From NCBI GenBank assembly GCA_045648025.1, contig JAZRNH010000003.1, forward strand, positions 1 to 49,431: DNA of 49,431 nt, written 5' to 3'. Under the pieces are notes generated by a model. That model searched no databases, had not been told where the DNA came from, and was given only the letters and a program-made list of their open reading frames with translations. The stretch is from RGIG1681 sp045648025. GTDB taxonomy: Bacteria > Bacillota > Clostridia > Christensenellales > UBA1242. Below, piece after piece: positions 13,691 to 22,621 of this stretch (its first letter is position 1; every line of letters begins with the position of its first letter). Made by a program: the position numbers and the translations under genes.

Positions 13691-16282
13691 TTAGTTTATT
13701 CTATCTAATCTATAAGTTTCAAATGTGTCACCCACAACAAAGTCAGTAAATCCTGCAAATGTAACACCACATTCATAACCAGCATCAACATCTTTCGCTT
13801 CGTTCTTTTCTCTTTGAATTGTTGAAATTTCACCTTCAAAGATTAATTTATCTCCTCTCATAACACGAACTTTGCTACCTCTTGAAATTCTTCCATCAAG
13901 AACATATGTTCCGGCAATTAAGCCAACTTTACTAGCTTTGAATGTTGCTCTAATTTCTGCATGACCAGTAACAACTTCTTTATATTTTGGAGCAACCATT
14001 TTATTAATTTTTTCTGTAATATAATCAATAACTTCATAAATAATTTTTGAGTTTTTGATTTCAATTTTATACTTTTCAGCAAGAACTTTTGCTTTAAAGT
14101 CTGTTTTTGTGTTAAATGCAACAATAAGAGCATTTGCTGCTTGTGCCAAGCTAACATCATTTTCGTTAACAGCACCAACACCACCACTAACAAATCTAAC
14201 TTTAACTTCTTCATTTTGAAGAGTTGAAAGTGATTCTTTTAATGCTTCAACTGAACCTTGAACATCAGCTTTAACAATAACATTAAAGTCTTTAAAGTTG
14301 CTATCAGCAATCTTGTTCATCATATTTTCAATTGAAAGGTCAGCACTCTTAATCATTTCAACTTTTTGAATGTTTTGTCTTTCAAGAGCAACTTGTCTGC
14401 TCATTTTTTCATCAACAACAAAAAGTTCATCACCAGCATTTGGAACACCACTAAGGCCCATAATTTGAACTGCAATTGATGGTCCAGCTGATTTAACTCT
14501 TTCATTTTTATCGTTCATCATTGCTCTGATTTTACCTGTGCAAGTTCCAACAACCACATAATCCCCAACATTAAGGGTTCCATTTTGAACAAGAACAGAT
14601 GCAACAGCACCAAGACCTTTATCAAGTCTAGCTTCAATGATTGAACCTTGAGCTTTTCTCTTTGGATTTGCTTTTAAGTTTTGATATTCAGCAACAAAGA
14701 GAACCATTTCTAAAAGTTTATCAATGTTTTGACCATGTTTTGCATCAATAGGCACAATAATTGCATCGCCACCCCATTCTTCTGGAAGAACATCGTGTGT
14801 TGCAAGTTGTGTCTTAACATTATCAATATTTGCACCAGGCTTATCAATTTTGCTGATTGCAACAATCATAGGAACATTAATTTGCTTAATTTGGTGAATA
14901 CATTCAATAGTTTGAGGCATAACACCGTCGTCAGCCGCAACAATCAAAATAGCAATATCTGTAAGTTTTGCACCTCTTTGTCTCATTGCAGTAAATGCAG
15001 CATGTCCAGGGGTGTCAATAAATGTAATTTCTTCACCATTAAGTTTAATTGTGTAAGCACCAATGCTTTGAGTGATTCCACCAGCTTCGCCTTCAACAAC
15101 ATTGGTTTTTCTAATCTTGTCAAGAAGAGATGTTTTACCGTGGTCAACATGTCCCATAACGGTAACAATTGCTGGTCTCTTCACTAAGTCTTCGTCTGTA
15201 TCAACAATACTTGAATAACTTTCAGCAAGTTTTTCTTCAAAAGTTTTTTCTACTTGTTTTTCAAGGGTGATTCCAAATTCAGAAGCAACAAGTTCAGCTG
15301 ATTCATAATCAATGCTACTATTGATGTTTACCATCATACCTAAAAGTAAGAATTTACCCATAAGTTCAGGAACTGACTTACCAATTGTTTCTGCTAAAAT
15401 TTTAACAGTTAAGTTATCTGTTGTGATAACTGCATGTTCAATCTTTTTAATAACTGGCTTAACTGGAGCAGCTTCTTCTTTTGATTTTTTAGAATATCTT
15501 CTTACTGTTGTTACTGATTCATCATCCATTGAACCTTCATCAACATAACCCCTCATCAAAAGAGCCTTTTTGTTTAAAGACTTCTTCTCCTCACCGTTCT
15601 TTTCATGAGACTTCTTCTTTGTTGCAGTTCTATTATTATTTTTAGCAAGTGAACTTGCATCAAAACTTTCAGTTGGTCTAGGAAGTCTTGGAGCAAACCC
15701 AGAACCACCAGCAGCTGCAGCAAATGGTCTCTTTTGGAAACCTTGTCCATTTTGACCTTGTGGTCTATTGTTTCCATATTGAGAATTTCCATTATAAGAA
15801 TTTTGTCTGCCAGAATAATCTCTTCCATTATCAAATCTTCTTTCACCAGTTGGAGTGAATTTTCCACCTTGACGGTTTTGTTGATATCCACCTTGTTGTT
15901 GTCTTTGTTGACCTTGATAATTGTTTCTATTATAACCATTTTGACCATTGTTGTTATAAGCAGGTCTTTGTTGAGAAGCAGGTCTAGCTGTTTGTTGTGG
16001 TTTTGAAGCAACAGCAGTTTGTGGCTTTTGTTCTACCTTTGGTTCAGCTTTTTGTTCAACAGGTTTTGCTGGTTCAACAACTGGTTTTACAACAGGAACT
16101 TCTTTAACCGCTTTTTCGGCTGTCTTTTTAACTTCAATAATTTTTGCACCAACAACAGAAAGTCTTTGTCTGAAAGACTTTAAGTCACTTGCCAAACTAG
16201 CAACACTATTAGACATCATCAAATTTTGCATTGCTTTAATATTTGAAAAATCAACTGGTTTTTTGTTTTCTGTTTTATTCAA
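13691..16282 (-). CDS. infB: Translation initiation factor IF-2
   Basis: GTPase that places initiator tRNA on the 30S subunit (863 residues). The N-terminal region has an IF2-N-like part, a Lys/Val/Pro stretch, and a low-complexity segment rich in N, Q, G, R and Y (about 95-190), then a basic region. The GTPase domain has G1 GHVDHGKTS, G3 DTPGH and G4 SKID. G4 is normally NKID, so Asn is replaced by Ser. The remaining domains, with the IF2 C2 region GYECGVTFAGFTDFVVGD at the end, are complete. Translation starts at TTG, with GGAGG 6 bases upstream. Confidence 0.97.
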   Translation of the reverse strand: MNKTENKKPVDFSNIKAMQNLMMSNSVASLASDLKSFRQRLSVVGAKIIEVKKTAEKAVKEVPVVKPVVEPAKPVEQKAEPKVEQKPQTAVASKPQQTARPASQQRPAYNNNGQNGYNRNNYQGQQRQQQGGYQQNRQGGKFTPTGERRFDNGRDYSGRQNSYNGNSQYGNNRPQGQNGQGFQKRPFAAAAGGSGFAPRLPRPTESFDASSLAKNNNRTATKKKSHEKNGEEKKSLNKKALLMRGYVDEGSMDDESVTTVRRYSKKSKEEAAPVKPVIKKIEHAVITTDNLTVKILAETIGKSVPELMGKFLLLGMMVNINSSIDYESAELVASEFGITLEKQVEKTFEEKLAESYSSIVDTDEDLVKRPAIVTVMGHVDHGKTSLLDKIRKTNVVEGEAGGITQSIGAYTIKLNGEEITFIDTPGHAAFTAMRQRGAKLTDIAILIVAADDGVMPQTIECIHQIKQINVPMIVAISKIDKPGANIDNVKTQLATHDVLPEEWGGDAIIVPIDAKHGQNIDKLLEMVLFVAEYQNLKANPKRKAQGSIIEARLDKGLGAVASVLVQNGTLNVGDYVVVGTCTGKIRAMMNDKNERVKSAGPSIAVQIMGLSGVPNAGDELFVVDEKMSRQVALERQNIQKVEMIKSADLSIENMMNKIADSNFKDFNVIVKADVQGSVEALKESLSTLQNEEVKVRFVSGGVGAVNENDVSLAQAANALIVAFNTKTDFKAKVLAEKYKIEIKNSKIIYEVIDYITEKINKMVAPKYKEVVTGHAEIRATFKASKVGLIAGTYVLDGRISRGSKVRVMRGDKLIFEGEISTIQREKNEAKDVDAGYECGVTFAGFTDFVVGDTFETYRLDRIN

Positions 16283-16297
16283 AATTTTCCTCCAAGA

Positions 16298-16600
16298 CTA
16301 AAGATTAGTCAAATTCTTTTTTATTTGAGCAGCTAAATTCTCATCTGTAATAGCCACTGCTTTTATATTATTATTATCTAATAACTTTTGAAAATCGTCA
16401 AGAGTCAATTTTAACAATTCTATAATATTTTTTTGTGAATAAGATAAAATTTTCTTTTCACTAGACTCTTTAAGCTCATCTGAAACAATAATCAATTTGG
16501 CAGACTTCATTTTTATAATGTCATCAACACCAAACTTTATTGCTCTTGATTTGATTGCAAAACCCAAATAAGATTTTGCTTTATTTATTTCCAAACTCAT
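16298..16600 (-). CDS. L7Ae-family ribosomal protein YlxQ
   Basis: A 100-residue L7Ae/L30e-fold RNA-binding protein found between rnpM and infB in Firmicutes (YlxQ). Visible family features are KAKSYLGFAIKSRAIKFGVDDI near the start and KLIIVSDELKESSEKKI. It overlaps the upstream rnpM gene by 20 bases. It probably binds kink-turn RNA, but the partner RNA is not known for this group. Confidence 0.85.
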   Translation of the reverse strand: MSLEINKAKSYLGFAIKSRAIKFGVDDIIKMKSAKLIIVSDELKESSEKKILSYSQKNIIELLKLTLDDFQKLLDNNNIKAVAITDENLAAQIKKNLTNL

Positions 16601-16844
16601 TTAAAAGTTCCTCATAAATATTTTCAGAAATGTTTCTTTTAAACACTCTATTTAATGATTTATTTTTTTTGCACAATTTAGCACAGGTTTCTGACTTGCA
16701 AATATAAGCACCCCTACCATCAAGTTTTGAATCTCTTTCAATCGCAATATCCCCATTTTTGTTAAGCACAACTTTTATAAAAAGCGACTTATCACCTTTT
16801 TTTCGACAAGAAATACAAGTTCTTTCTGGTTCTCTTTTTTGCAT
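16581..16844 (-). CDS. rnpM: RNase P modulator RnpM (YlxR, DUF448)
   Basis: Small basic RNA-binding protein (87 residues) of the YlxR family, shown in B. subtilis to bind and modulate RNase P RNA. It carries the family motif REPERTCISCRKKGDKSLF and the GRGAYIC segment. A GTG three codons upstream is also possible, but the ATG at 16844 matches family starts (M-x-x-R-x-P-x-R-x-C) and has GGTG ahead. It lies directly after nusA, the usual place. Confidence 0.9.
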   Translation of the reverse strand: MQKREPERTCISCRKKGDKSLFIKVVLNKNGDIAIERDSKLDGRGAYICKSETCAKLCKKNKSLNRVFKRNISENIYEELLNEFGNK

Positions 16845-16857
16845 CAGTTTCACCGTC

Positions 16858-18030
16858 CTAGTCTAAATTAATATCTTCAGTTCCAAAGATGTCGCCAATA
16901 TCTTCAACATCTGTGTGGCTTGTTTCAACTTTAGATTCTTCTTGAGCCTTGCTTTCACTCTTAACATCAATCTTCCAGTTTGTGAGTTTTGCAGCAAGTC
17001 TTACATTTTGACCACCTTTTCCAATAGCAAGTGAAAGTTTGTCATCAGCAACAATAACTCTTGCAGATTTTGTTATTTCATCAATTTCAACAGAAATAAC
17101 TTTTGCTGGAGAAAGTGCTCTTGCAATATATTCAAATGGATCGTCAGACCAAACAATAATATCAATTTTTTCACCACCAAGTTGGAACACGATTGAGTTA
17201 ACTCTAACCCCTTTTGAGCCAACACAAGCACCAAGTGCATCAACATTAGGATCTTTTGAATTGATAGCGATTTTTGTTCTGTAACCAACTTCACGAACTA
17301 CATTGATAATTTCAACAACACCATCTTGAATTTCAGGAACTTCAAGTTCAAATAATTTTTTAACAAATCTAGCATCAGCTCTAGAAACAATTGCTTGAAC
17401 CCCATAATTTGTTTCTCTGAGCTTTTTAACATAAACTTTAAGTCTGTCACCAACTGAATATTTTTCAGTAGCCATTTGATCAAATTCCATCATAACACCT
17501 TCAATGTTTGTGTTTGGAAATTCAATATAAACAGTTCCTGCATCAATACGGTTTACAACACCTGTCATAAGTGTATCAACTCTGTTTGAAAATTCACCAT
17601 AAGCAGATGTTTTTTCTTTTTCTCTAAGTCTTTGAGTGATAACTTGTTTTGCTGTTCCAGCAGCAATTCTACCAAATTCTTTTGGAGCAAGCATTTCAGC
17701 CACTCTATCACCAAGCTTAGCAACTTTTTTAGGCATCCATTTTCCAGATTCTTCATCAAATCTGAAAACTTTTTTACCAGTTAAATCAACATCAATAAGT
17801 GCGATTTCTGTGTCTGGATTTTCAACTTCTGCCACAACTGTTTGATAAGCATAGAAATCAATTGAATATTTTTCTGGCTTAATATCAACTTCAACTGGTC
17901 TAATTTCATCAAAGTTTCTCTTATATGCAGTTGTAAGAGCAGTTTTGAGTGCATCTAAAAAATATTCTTTTTCAATTCCCTTTTCTTTTTCTAAGGCTTC
18001 AAGAGCCATAAAGAAATCTTTGTTTGTCAT
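16858..18030 (-). CDS. nusA: Transcription termination/antitermination protein NusA
   Basis: RNA polymerase-binding elongation factor (390 residues). It has the N-terminal domain (MTNKDFFMALEALEKEKGI), an S1 domain (LMTGVVNRIDAGTVYIEF), then KH domains (DPNVDALGACVGSKGVRV and KLSLAIGKGGQNVRLAAKLT), ending in an acidic tail. The start at 18030 was chosen because AGGAG is 10 bases upstream; the longer frame would put that site inside the gene. It lies 13 bases after rimP. Confidence 0.97.
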   Translation of the reverse strand: MTNKDFFMALEALEKEKGIEKEYFLDALKTALTTAYKRNFDEIRPVEVDIKPEKYSIDFYAYQTVVAEVENPDTEIALIDVDLTGKKVFRFDEESGKWMPKKVAKLGDRVAEMLAPKEFGRIAAGTAKQVITQRLREKEKTSAYGEFSNRVDTLMTGVVNRIDAGTVYIEFPNTNIEGVMMEFDQMATEKYSVGDRLKVYVKKLRETNYGVQAIVSRADARFVKKLFELEVPEIQDGVVEIINVVREVGYRTKIAINSKDPNVDALGACVGSKGVRVNSIVFQLGGEKIDIIVWSDDPFEYIARALSPAKVISVEIDEITKSARVIVADDKLSLAIGKGGQNVRLAAKLTNWKIDVKSESKAQEESKVETSHTDVEDIGDIFGTEDINLD

Positions 18031-18043
18031 AACTTTTCTTCTC

Positions 18044-18505
18044 CTAAATTTCAATATATTTTGTTGCTTTTGAAATCATTTTTCTTTCGAGCTTAACAGT
18101 TTCATTTTCCACTTCAAGTTCGATGCTAGTCTCGTCAAAACTTAAAAGCTTTCCAATAAATATTTTCTTTTTTTGAATAGCTTGAAAAAGTTTAACTTCT
18201 AGCACTTCACCAAGATTACGGTTATAATCTTTGTCAGAAACAATTGGTCTATCAATACCAGGACTTGAAACATTGAGTGTGTATGGTTTTCCTTGAGTTG
18301 GATCAAGTTCGTCAAGAGGCTCATCAATTGCAGTGTGAACAGTTTCACAATCAACAATATCAATATAACCATCTTTTTTGTCAATAAACACAGTTAAATT
18401 ATCCCCATTGTGTTTTTTTGCAAACTCAACTTCAACAATTTCATACCCAAGCTCTGTTACAATTGGTTCAATAAATTTTTCAATTTGTTCTGAAATTTTA
18501 GACAT
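18044..18505 (-). CDS. rimP: Ribosome maturation factor RimP
   Basis: 30S assembly factor (153 residues). It has the N-terminal domain with ELGYEIVEVEFAKKHNGDNLTVFIDKKDGY, the conserved VDCETVHTAID segment, the YTLNVSSPGIDRP motif, and an SH3-like C-terminal domain. It is the first gene after a strong promoter and a leader hairpin, and so heads the rimP-nusA-rnpM-ylxQ-infB-rbfA-nrnA-truB operon. Confidence 0.96.
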   Translation of the reverse strand: MSKISEQIEKFIEPIVTELGYEIVEVEFAKKHNGDNLTVFIDKKDGYIDIVDCETVHTAIDEPLDELDPTQGKPYTLNVSSPGIDRPIVSDKDYNRNLGEVLEVKLFQAIQKKKIFIGKLLSFDETSIELEVENETVKLERKMISKATKYIEI

Positions 18506-18537
18506 AAACCTTTCTCCTAATTTTTTACAAAATTTTA

Positions 18538-18557
18538 GGAGTGGCTTTCACCACTCC
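18538..18557 (-). promoter_or_regulatory. rimP leader hairpin
   Basis: A perfect 7-bp stem GGAGTGG and CCACTCC with a 6-base loop lies in the 5' leader between the promoter and the rimP ribosome binding site. A similar GC-rich hairpin is found in front of rimP-nusA in other Firmicutes. A weak T-rich tail follows, so it might attenuate transcription or be the end of the PolC-like gene's transcript. Confidence 0.55.
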
Positions 18558-18583
18558 CAAAAATCAAGCTATCGTATATTCAT

Positions 18584-18612
18584 ATTATATAACTAAAATA
18601 TATTAATTGCAA
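18584..18612 (-). promoter_or_regulatory. Promoter of rimP-nusA-infB operon
   Basis: TTGCAA (18607-18612) and a perfect TATAAT (18584-18589), 17 bases apart on the minus strand, about 80 bases before the rimP ATG. Confidence 0.8.
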
Positions 18613-18644
18613 GTGCTTACTGCAAATTTTTTCATTGAAAAGTC

Positions 18645-18662
18645 AATATTTTAGCGGTTTTA
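18645..18662 (-). repeat. CCGC element, short copy C (after PolC-like gene)
   Basis: Minus-strand TAAAACCGCTAAAATATT, a near match to the first 18 bases of the two spoIIIA gap elements, here 20 bases past the stop of the PolC-like gene. Function unknown; may be chance in AT-rich DNA. Confidence 0.35.
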
Positions 18663-18681
18663 CATCAATTTTTTAACAAAA

Positions 18682-20370
18682 TTACATCATTTCACAAATT
18701 TTTATAAAAAGTTCAGCATTTGCAATTGTATCATAGATTGCCCTATGAGCATTTTCAAGTTTAATTCCAAGCTTTTCACAAAGGGTTCCAAGTTTATAAT
18801 TTTTAACCCCAAAGATATATTTTCTTGAAAGCTCTAAAGTATCAAGAACTTCGTTATCAAAGTTCCATCTTGTTCTGTTTCCTTCACCAACCAAGAAAAT
18901 CATATCAAACCCTTTTATATTGTGACCAATAAGAGTTGAACCTTTTGCAAACTTATAAAAGTCTTGAAGCATCTCTGCTGGAAGCGGTGCACCAATAAGT
19001 TCTTCTTCAGTTATTTTGTTAACTTCTTGAGCTTTTGGATCAATCTTTCTACCTTCTGGGTCAACCATTGATTGAAATTTTTCAGTAATCTTTCCATCAA
19101 CAATCTTGACCGCACCAATTTCAATAACTTTGTCACCTTCATAATATTTTGTTCCTGTAGTTTCAAAGTCAAAGCAAACAAATGTCTTTCCCTTCAAAAA
19201 CTCAGGGACTGGCTTTTCGTCCATAAAATTCATAAGGTTATCTTGTTGATAAGAAACATAAGGCTCAGGACTAACAAATTCATAAAATGGCTTTTCTTTG
19301 TGATAAACAATATATTCTTTAAAAGTTTCTGGAAGTTTGCAATAGCCAAGTTCTTTAACTCTAAGCGAAACCCCACCAGAATATTTATCTTCTTCTAAAT
19401 CACCTTTAACAATAATTTCTGAACCAACTTCAAGTTTTTCAAGTTTTGCTTGATTTTCTTTATTTGAAAAAAACACACATGAAACAGAACTTGTGAAGTC
19501 TTCTAAGGTAAATTTATAAAGTTTTCTTTGATAACCAGTTGAAATTTCTTCGCCTTCATTGATTTCTTTTGCAATTTCTGCAGTTTCTTCAATAACTTTA
19601 GTTATATTTTCATTACTTTCTTCCAATTCTTCAGTTTTATCTTCTGATTCTTCTATCTTTGCTTTTGGTTTTCTTTTTATAACTATTGGCTTTATATCTC
19701 TAATTCTTCCACAAAAAGAAACATTTTCAACTGGACTTGTGTAATCTTTTATATAATTTGTTTGAGTTTCAAACTCTTCTCCAACAAGTGGAACAATATC
19801 TGAAATCTCAATTTTTCGAAGTGACAACATATCAACATCTTCTTCAGTATAGTTTTGTTTTAATAACTCAACTTCATCAACAACATAAACAGAATCACCA
19901 GAAAATTCACATTTATAATCATAGTCATCATACAAAGATTTTAAGTGTTTTTCTATGAGCAAATTAAGTGATTTTTGTTTGGTGTGTTCAAGTGATAAAT
20001 TGTCAATTTTGAGTTTAATATCAAACTTTTTATTTTCTGAAACCACTGATTCCAAATTATAAGAAACTGACGGAAAGTTTTTGTGCATAAACTCAGAAAC
20101 ATCTTCTTTTATTCTTTCTTCACTAATATAGTTTTTAATAAAAACAAATTCATATTTAAAAGATTTTGGCAAAATCTCTTTAGCCAATTTTTCAATTTCA
20201 TCTTTTTTGTCTTTATCAAGCATTATACCGTCTTTATAAAGAATTTCAATCACACAAAAATTTGCGGTGCTATCAAGCACTGCTGATTTTAATGAAAACT
20301 TATATTCATTATTTGTTTTTTCATTTAAAGATAAAATAAATGGTTCCATTTCCATAGAACCATTATACAT
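18682..20370 (-). CDS. PolC-derived protein: N-terminal region, OB fold and DEDDh exonuclease, no polymerase
   Basis: This 562-residue protein sits exactly where polC normally lies, between rseP and rimP. Residues 1-210 match the poorly conserved PolC N-terminal region; 215-345 are the OB domain, with an acidic insertion at about 235-278 and GRIRDIKPI at its start. A DEDDh 3'-5' exonuclease follows with all catalytic residues: D401 and E403 (FDFETTG), D489 (HNIKGFDM), H542 and D547 (HRAIYDT). The PHP domain and the roughly 800-residue polymerase core of PolC are missing and no remnant is seen downstream. It may proofread in trans for a DnaE replicase or act as a repair exonuclease. The ATG overlaps the rseP stop (TAATG). 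Confidence 0.85.
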   Translation of the reverse strand: MYNGSMEMEPFILSLNEKTNNEYKFSLKSAVLDSTANFCVIEILYKDGIMLDKDKKDEIEKLAKEILPKSFKYEFVFIKNYISEERIKEDVSEFMHKNFPSVSYNLESVVSENKKFDIKLKIDNLSLEHTKQKSLNLLIEKHLKSLYDDYDYKCEFSGDSVYVVDEVELLKQNYTEEDVDMLSLRKIEISDIVPLVGEEFETQTNYIKDYTSPVENVSFCGRIRDIKPIVIKRKPKAKIEESEDKTEELEESNENITKVIEETAEIAKEINEGEEISTGYQRKLYKFTLEDFTSSVSCVFFSNKENQAKLEKLEVGSEIIVKGDLEEDKYSGGVSLRVKELGYCKLPETFKEYIVYHKEKPFYEFVSPEPYVSYQQDNLMNFMDEKPVPEFLKGKTFVCFDFETTGTKYYEGDKVIEIGAVKIVDGKITEKFQSMVDPEGRKIDPKAQEVNKITEEELIGAPLPAEMLQDFYKFAKGSTLIGHNIKGFDMIFLVGEGNRTRWNFDNEVLDTLELSRKYIFGVKNYKLGTLCEKLGIKLENAHRAIYDTIANAELFIKICEMM

Positions 20371-21671
20371 TATAGTCTAAAAAATTGCAACAAGCGAAAA
20401 GCTGAAACAAAGTGATTTATATCTAAAAAGACGACTAATCCAAGCAATAAAAATAAACCAATTGTATGTATCCAACCTTCAACTTTTCTGTTGACTGGTT
20501 TTCTAAATATCATTTCTATCAATACAAACACAACTCTTGCACCATCAAGTGCTGGAATTGGAAGAATATTGAACACTGCAAGATTCATTGCAAGAAGCGG
20601 AAGCAACAACAAAAAGTATGAAATTCCATAAGAACTGATTTCAGCAATTTGAGCAACAGCTGTTATTGTTCCACCAGCCTCAGACACAGCAACTGCACCT
20701 GTGAATAATCCCACAAATGAATCAATGATAAGATCACACAAATAGAAACAGAATGGCCAAGCTTTTCCAAGACTTTCAAAAAAGCCATATTTTTGGTCAA
20801 TATTTGATATAACCACACCCATACTGACACCAGCAGGAGCATAAATCAATGAACCATTAGCAAGAAAATCTTTAACATCTTGTTCTGTATATTTTGTTGT
20901 TTTTGCTGCATCTTTATAAAGTGAAGTAATATATGTTGAAATTGCAGCACCCTTTCCAGCAGTTTCAGTTGTTTCATTAGCTGTTGTTGTTTGAATGATT
21001 ACATTTGCAAATATTTCAGAAGAAACAGCTACTCCATTTTCATCAAACAATTTTCCATCAAAATAACCTTCATTTGAAACAAAGTAAAATGAAGAATAAT
21101 TTTGTTTTGAAGAAACAACATCAACAACTTCTCCATTTCTGTTAACGGTAACAGTAAATGTTTCACCGGCTTTATATTTTGAAATCATATCGGTAAATGA
21201 TCTATATGCTTCAACGGTCTTTCCATCAACTGCAATAACTATGTCGTTTCTTTGAAGTCCTGAACCTGTTACTTCTGTTGAACTTAAAGCTGCAGAAATT
21301 TTTGGAGTTGTAAAGCCTGTTACAAGCAAATAAATTGCAGCAGTTAAAACACCAAATAAAAAGTTAAATGTTACACCTGAAACCAAAACAATAACTCTTT
21401 TCCATGCAGGTTTATTGTTAAAAGCTTCTGGATTATCTTTTCCATCTTCGTCTTCACCCTCAAAAGCACAAAAACCACCAAGTGGAAGTGCTCTAATTGA
21501 AAACTGTTCACCATCTTTTCTTTTTCTTTTAAAAATAGATGGACCAAAGCCAATAGAAAATTCGTTTATCTTAAAACCTAACACTTTACCAGCACAATAA
21601 TGTCCAAATTCATGAACAGTTATAAGCACAAGCAAAACAATAAGTGCAAGTAAAATATATAGAAGTGACAT
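20370..21671 (-). CDS. rseP: Site-2 intramembrane metalloprotease RseP
   Basis: Membrane zinc protease (433 residues) that cleaves transmembrane segments of anti-sigma factors and leftover signal peptides. It has the active-site HEFGH in the first helix (about residue 20), a PDZ domain in the middle (SGLQRNDIVIAVDGKTVEAYRSF and neighbours), and the third catalytic motif FNILPIPALDGARV, in which the Asp binds zinc. About four transmembrane segments are seen. The region between PDZ and the C-terminal helices is somewhat long. AAGGAG precedes the ATG. dxr and ispG, its usual neighbours, are not here. Confidence 0.95.
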   Translation of the reverse strand: MSLLYILLALIVLLVLITVHEFGHYCAGKVLGFKINEFSIGFGPSIFKRKRKDGEQFSIRALPLGGFCAFEGEDEDGKDNPEAFNNKPAWKRVIVLVSGVTFNFLFGVLTAAIYLLVTGFTTPKISAALSSTEVTGSGLQRNDIVIAVDGKTVEAYRSFTDMISKYKAGETFTVTVNRNGEVVDVVSSKQNYSSFYFVSNEGYFDGKLFDENGVAVSSEIFANVIIQTTTANETTETAGKGAAISTYITSLYKDAAKTTKYTEQDVKDFLANGSLIYAPAGVSMGVVISNIDQKYGFFESLGKAWPFCFYLCDLIIDSFVGLFTGAVAVSEAGGTITAVAQIAEISSYGISYFLLLLPLLAMNLAVFNILPIPALDGARVVFVLIEMIFRKPVNRKVEGWIHTIGLFLLLGLVVFLDINHFVSAFRLLQFFRL

Positions 21672-21709
21672 AAACTCTCCTTATTAAATTCTATTCTTAA
21701 AATATAATT

Positions 21710-22612
21710 TTATACTAAAAATAAAACAAAAATCACATAAACAAACACAGCATTAAACATAAGTCCATCAACTCTGTCTAAAAATCCGCCATGTCCTGGG
21801 AATACATTTGAAAAGTCTTTAATGTTATTTTTTCTCTTAAATGCAGATGCAATAAGGTCTCCAAGTTGTGTAATAAACGAACCAACAACACCAATTGCAA
21901 TAAACACAGAAATCAAAACTGCCATTGAAGCATACTTTTCAATTGCAAACAAGTTTGTGTAATAAAAAATAAAATAACAAGCAAGTGCACCAACAATGCC
22001 ACCTGTAAATCCACCAACAACACCAGCAATTGTCTTGTTTGGTGAAACTTCTGGAATAAATTTTCTCTTTCCAAATGCTCGTCCAATAAGATAAGCAAAT
22101 GTATCTGTGAGCATTGAAACTGCAAAAACAACAATAATTCCAACATATGCAAGTGTGTAATCAATGTGATTTAAAGCCATTAAAATCAAAAGTGGCAAAA
22201 TTGGATAAGCAAAAACAGACATTGTTTCTTTTGTTTTGTGGAACAATGTTTTGTTGAGTGTGCTAACATTTTTTTCTGTTGTTCCATATTTTCTATCACT
22301 TGCAAATGTTGAGATTTCTTCAATCATAACAATCATCAATACAAGAGCAGCAATAAGAGCAACCCACAAAATTGATTTTAAATAATTTTTTTCTAAATTA
22401 AAAACAATACAAGCAATTATTGGCACAATAAAAAGCGAAACAAAATCAACTTTTTTGCCTGAAATTTGATGCACTTTATACATTTCATAAATTGCACCAT
22501 ACATAATAATAAGCACATAAGCATCAAAAAAGAGTGGGCTAAATTGTTTTAGCACCACAAATAATAATGTTACGAGCAAAATAACAGCACCAGTTATACT
22601 TCTCTTTAGCAT
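21710..22612 (-). CDS. cdsA: Phosphatidate cytidylyltransferase
   Basis: Makes CDP-diacylglycerol from phosphatidic acid and CTP at the membrane, the entry point to phospholipid synthesis. The 300-residue polytopic protein has SPNKTIAGVVGG and the C-terminal signature pattern ending KDFSNVFPGHGGFLDRVD. About eight transmembrane helices are seen. A soluble stretch around 105-125 is slightly longer than usual. It follows uppS by 9 bases. Confidence 0.96.
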   Translation of the reverse strand: MLKRSITGAVILLVTLLFVVLKQFSPLFFDAYVLIIMYGAIYEMYKVHQISGKKVDFVSLFIVPIIACIVFNLEKNYLKSILWVALIAALVLMIVMIEEISTFASDRKYGTTEKNVSTLNKTLFHKTKETMSVFAYPILPLLILMALNHIDYTLAYVGIIVVFAVSMLTDTFAYLIGRAFGKRKFIPEVSPNKTIAGVVGGFTGGIVGALACYFIFYYTNLFAIEKYASMAVLISVFIAIGVVGSFITQLGDLIASAFKRKNNIKDFSNVFPGHGGFLDRVDGLMFNAVFVYVIFVLFLV

Positions 22613-22621
22613 AATAATCTC

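Noticed and set aside
14729..15187. 152-codon plus-strand open frame
   Set aside because: Fully antisense to the GTPase domain of infB; composition (many C, N, H) is that of a shadow frame.
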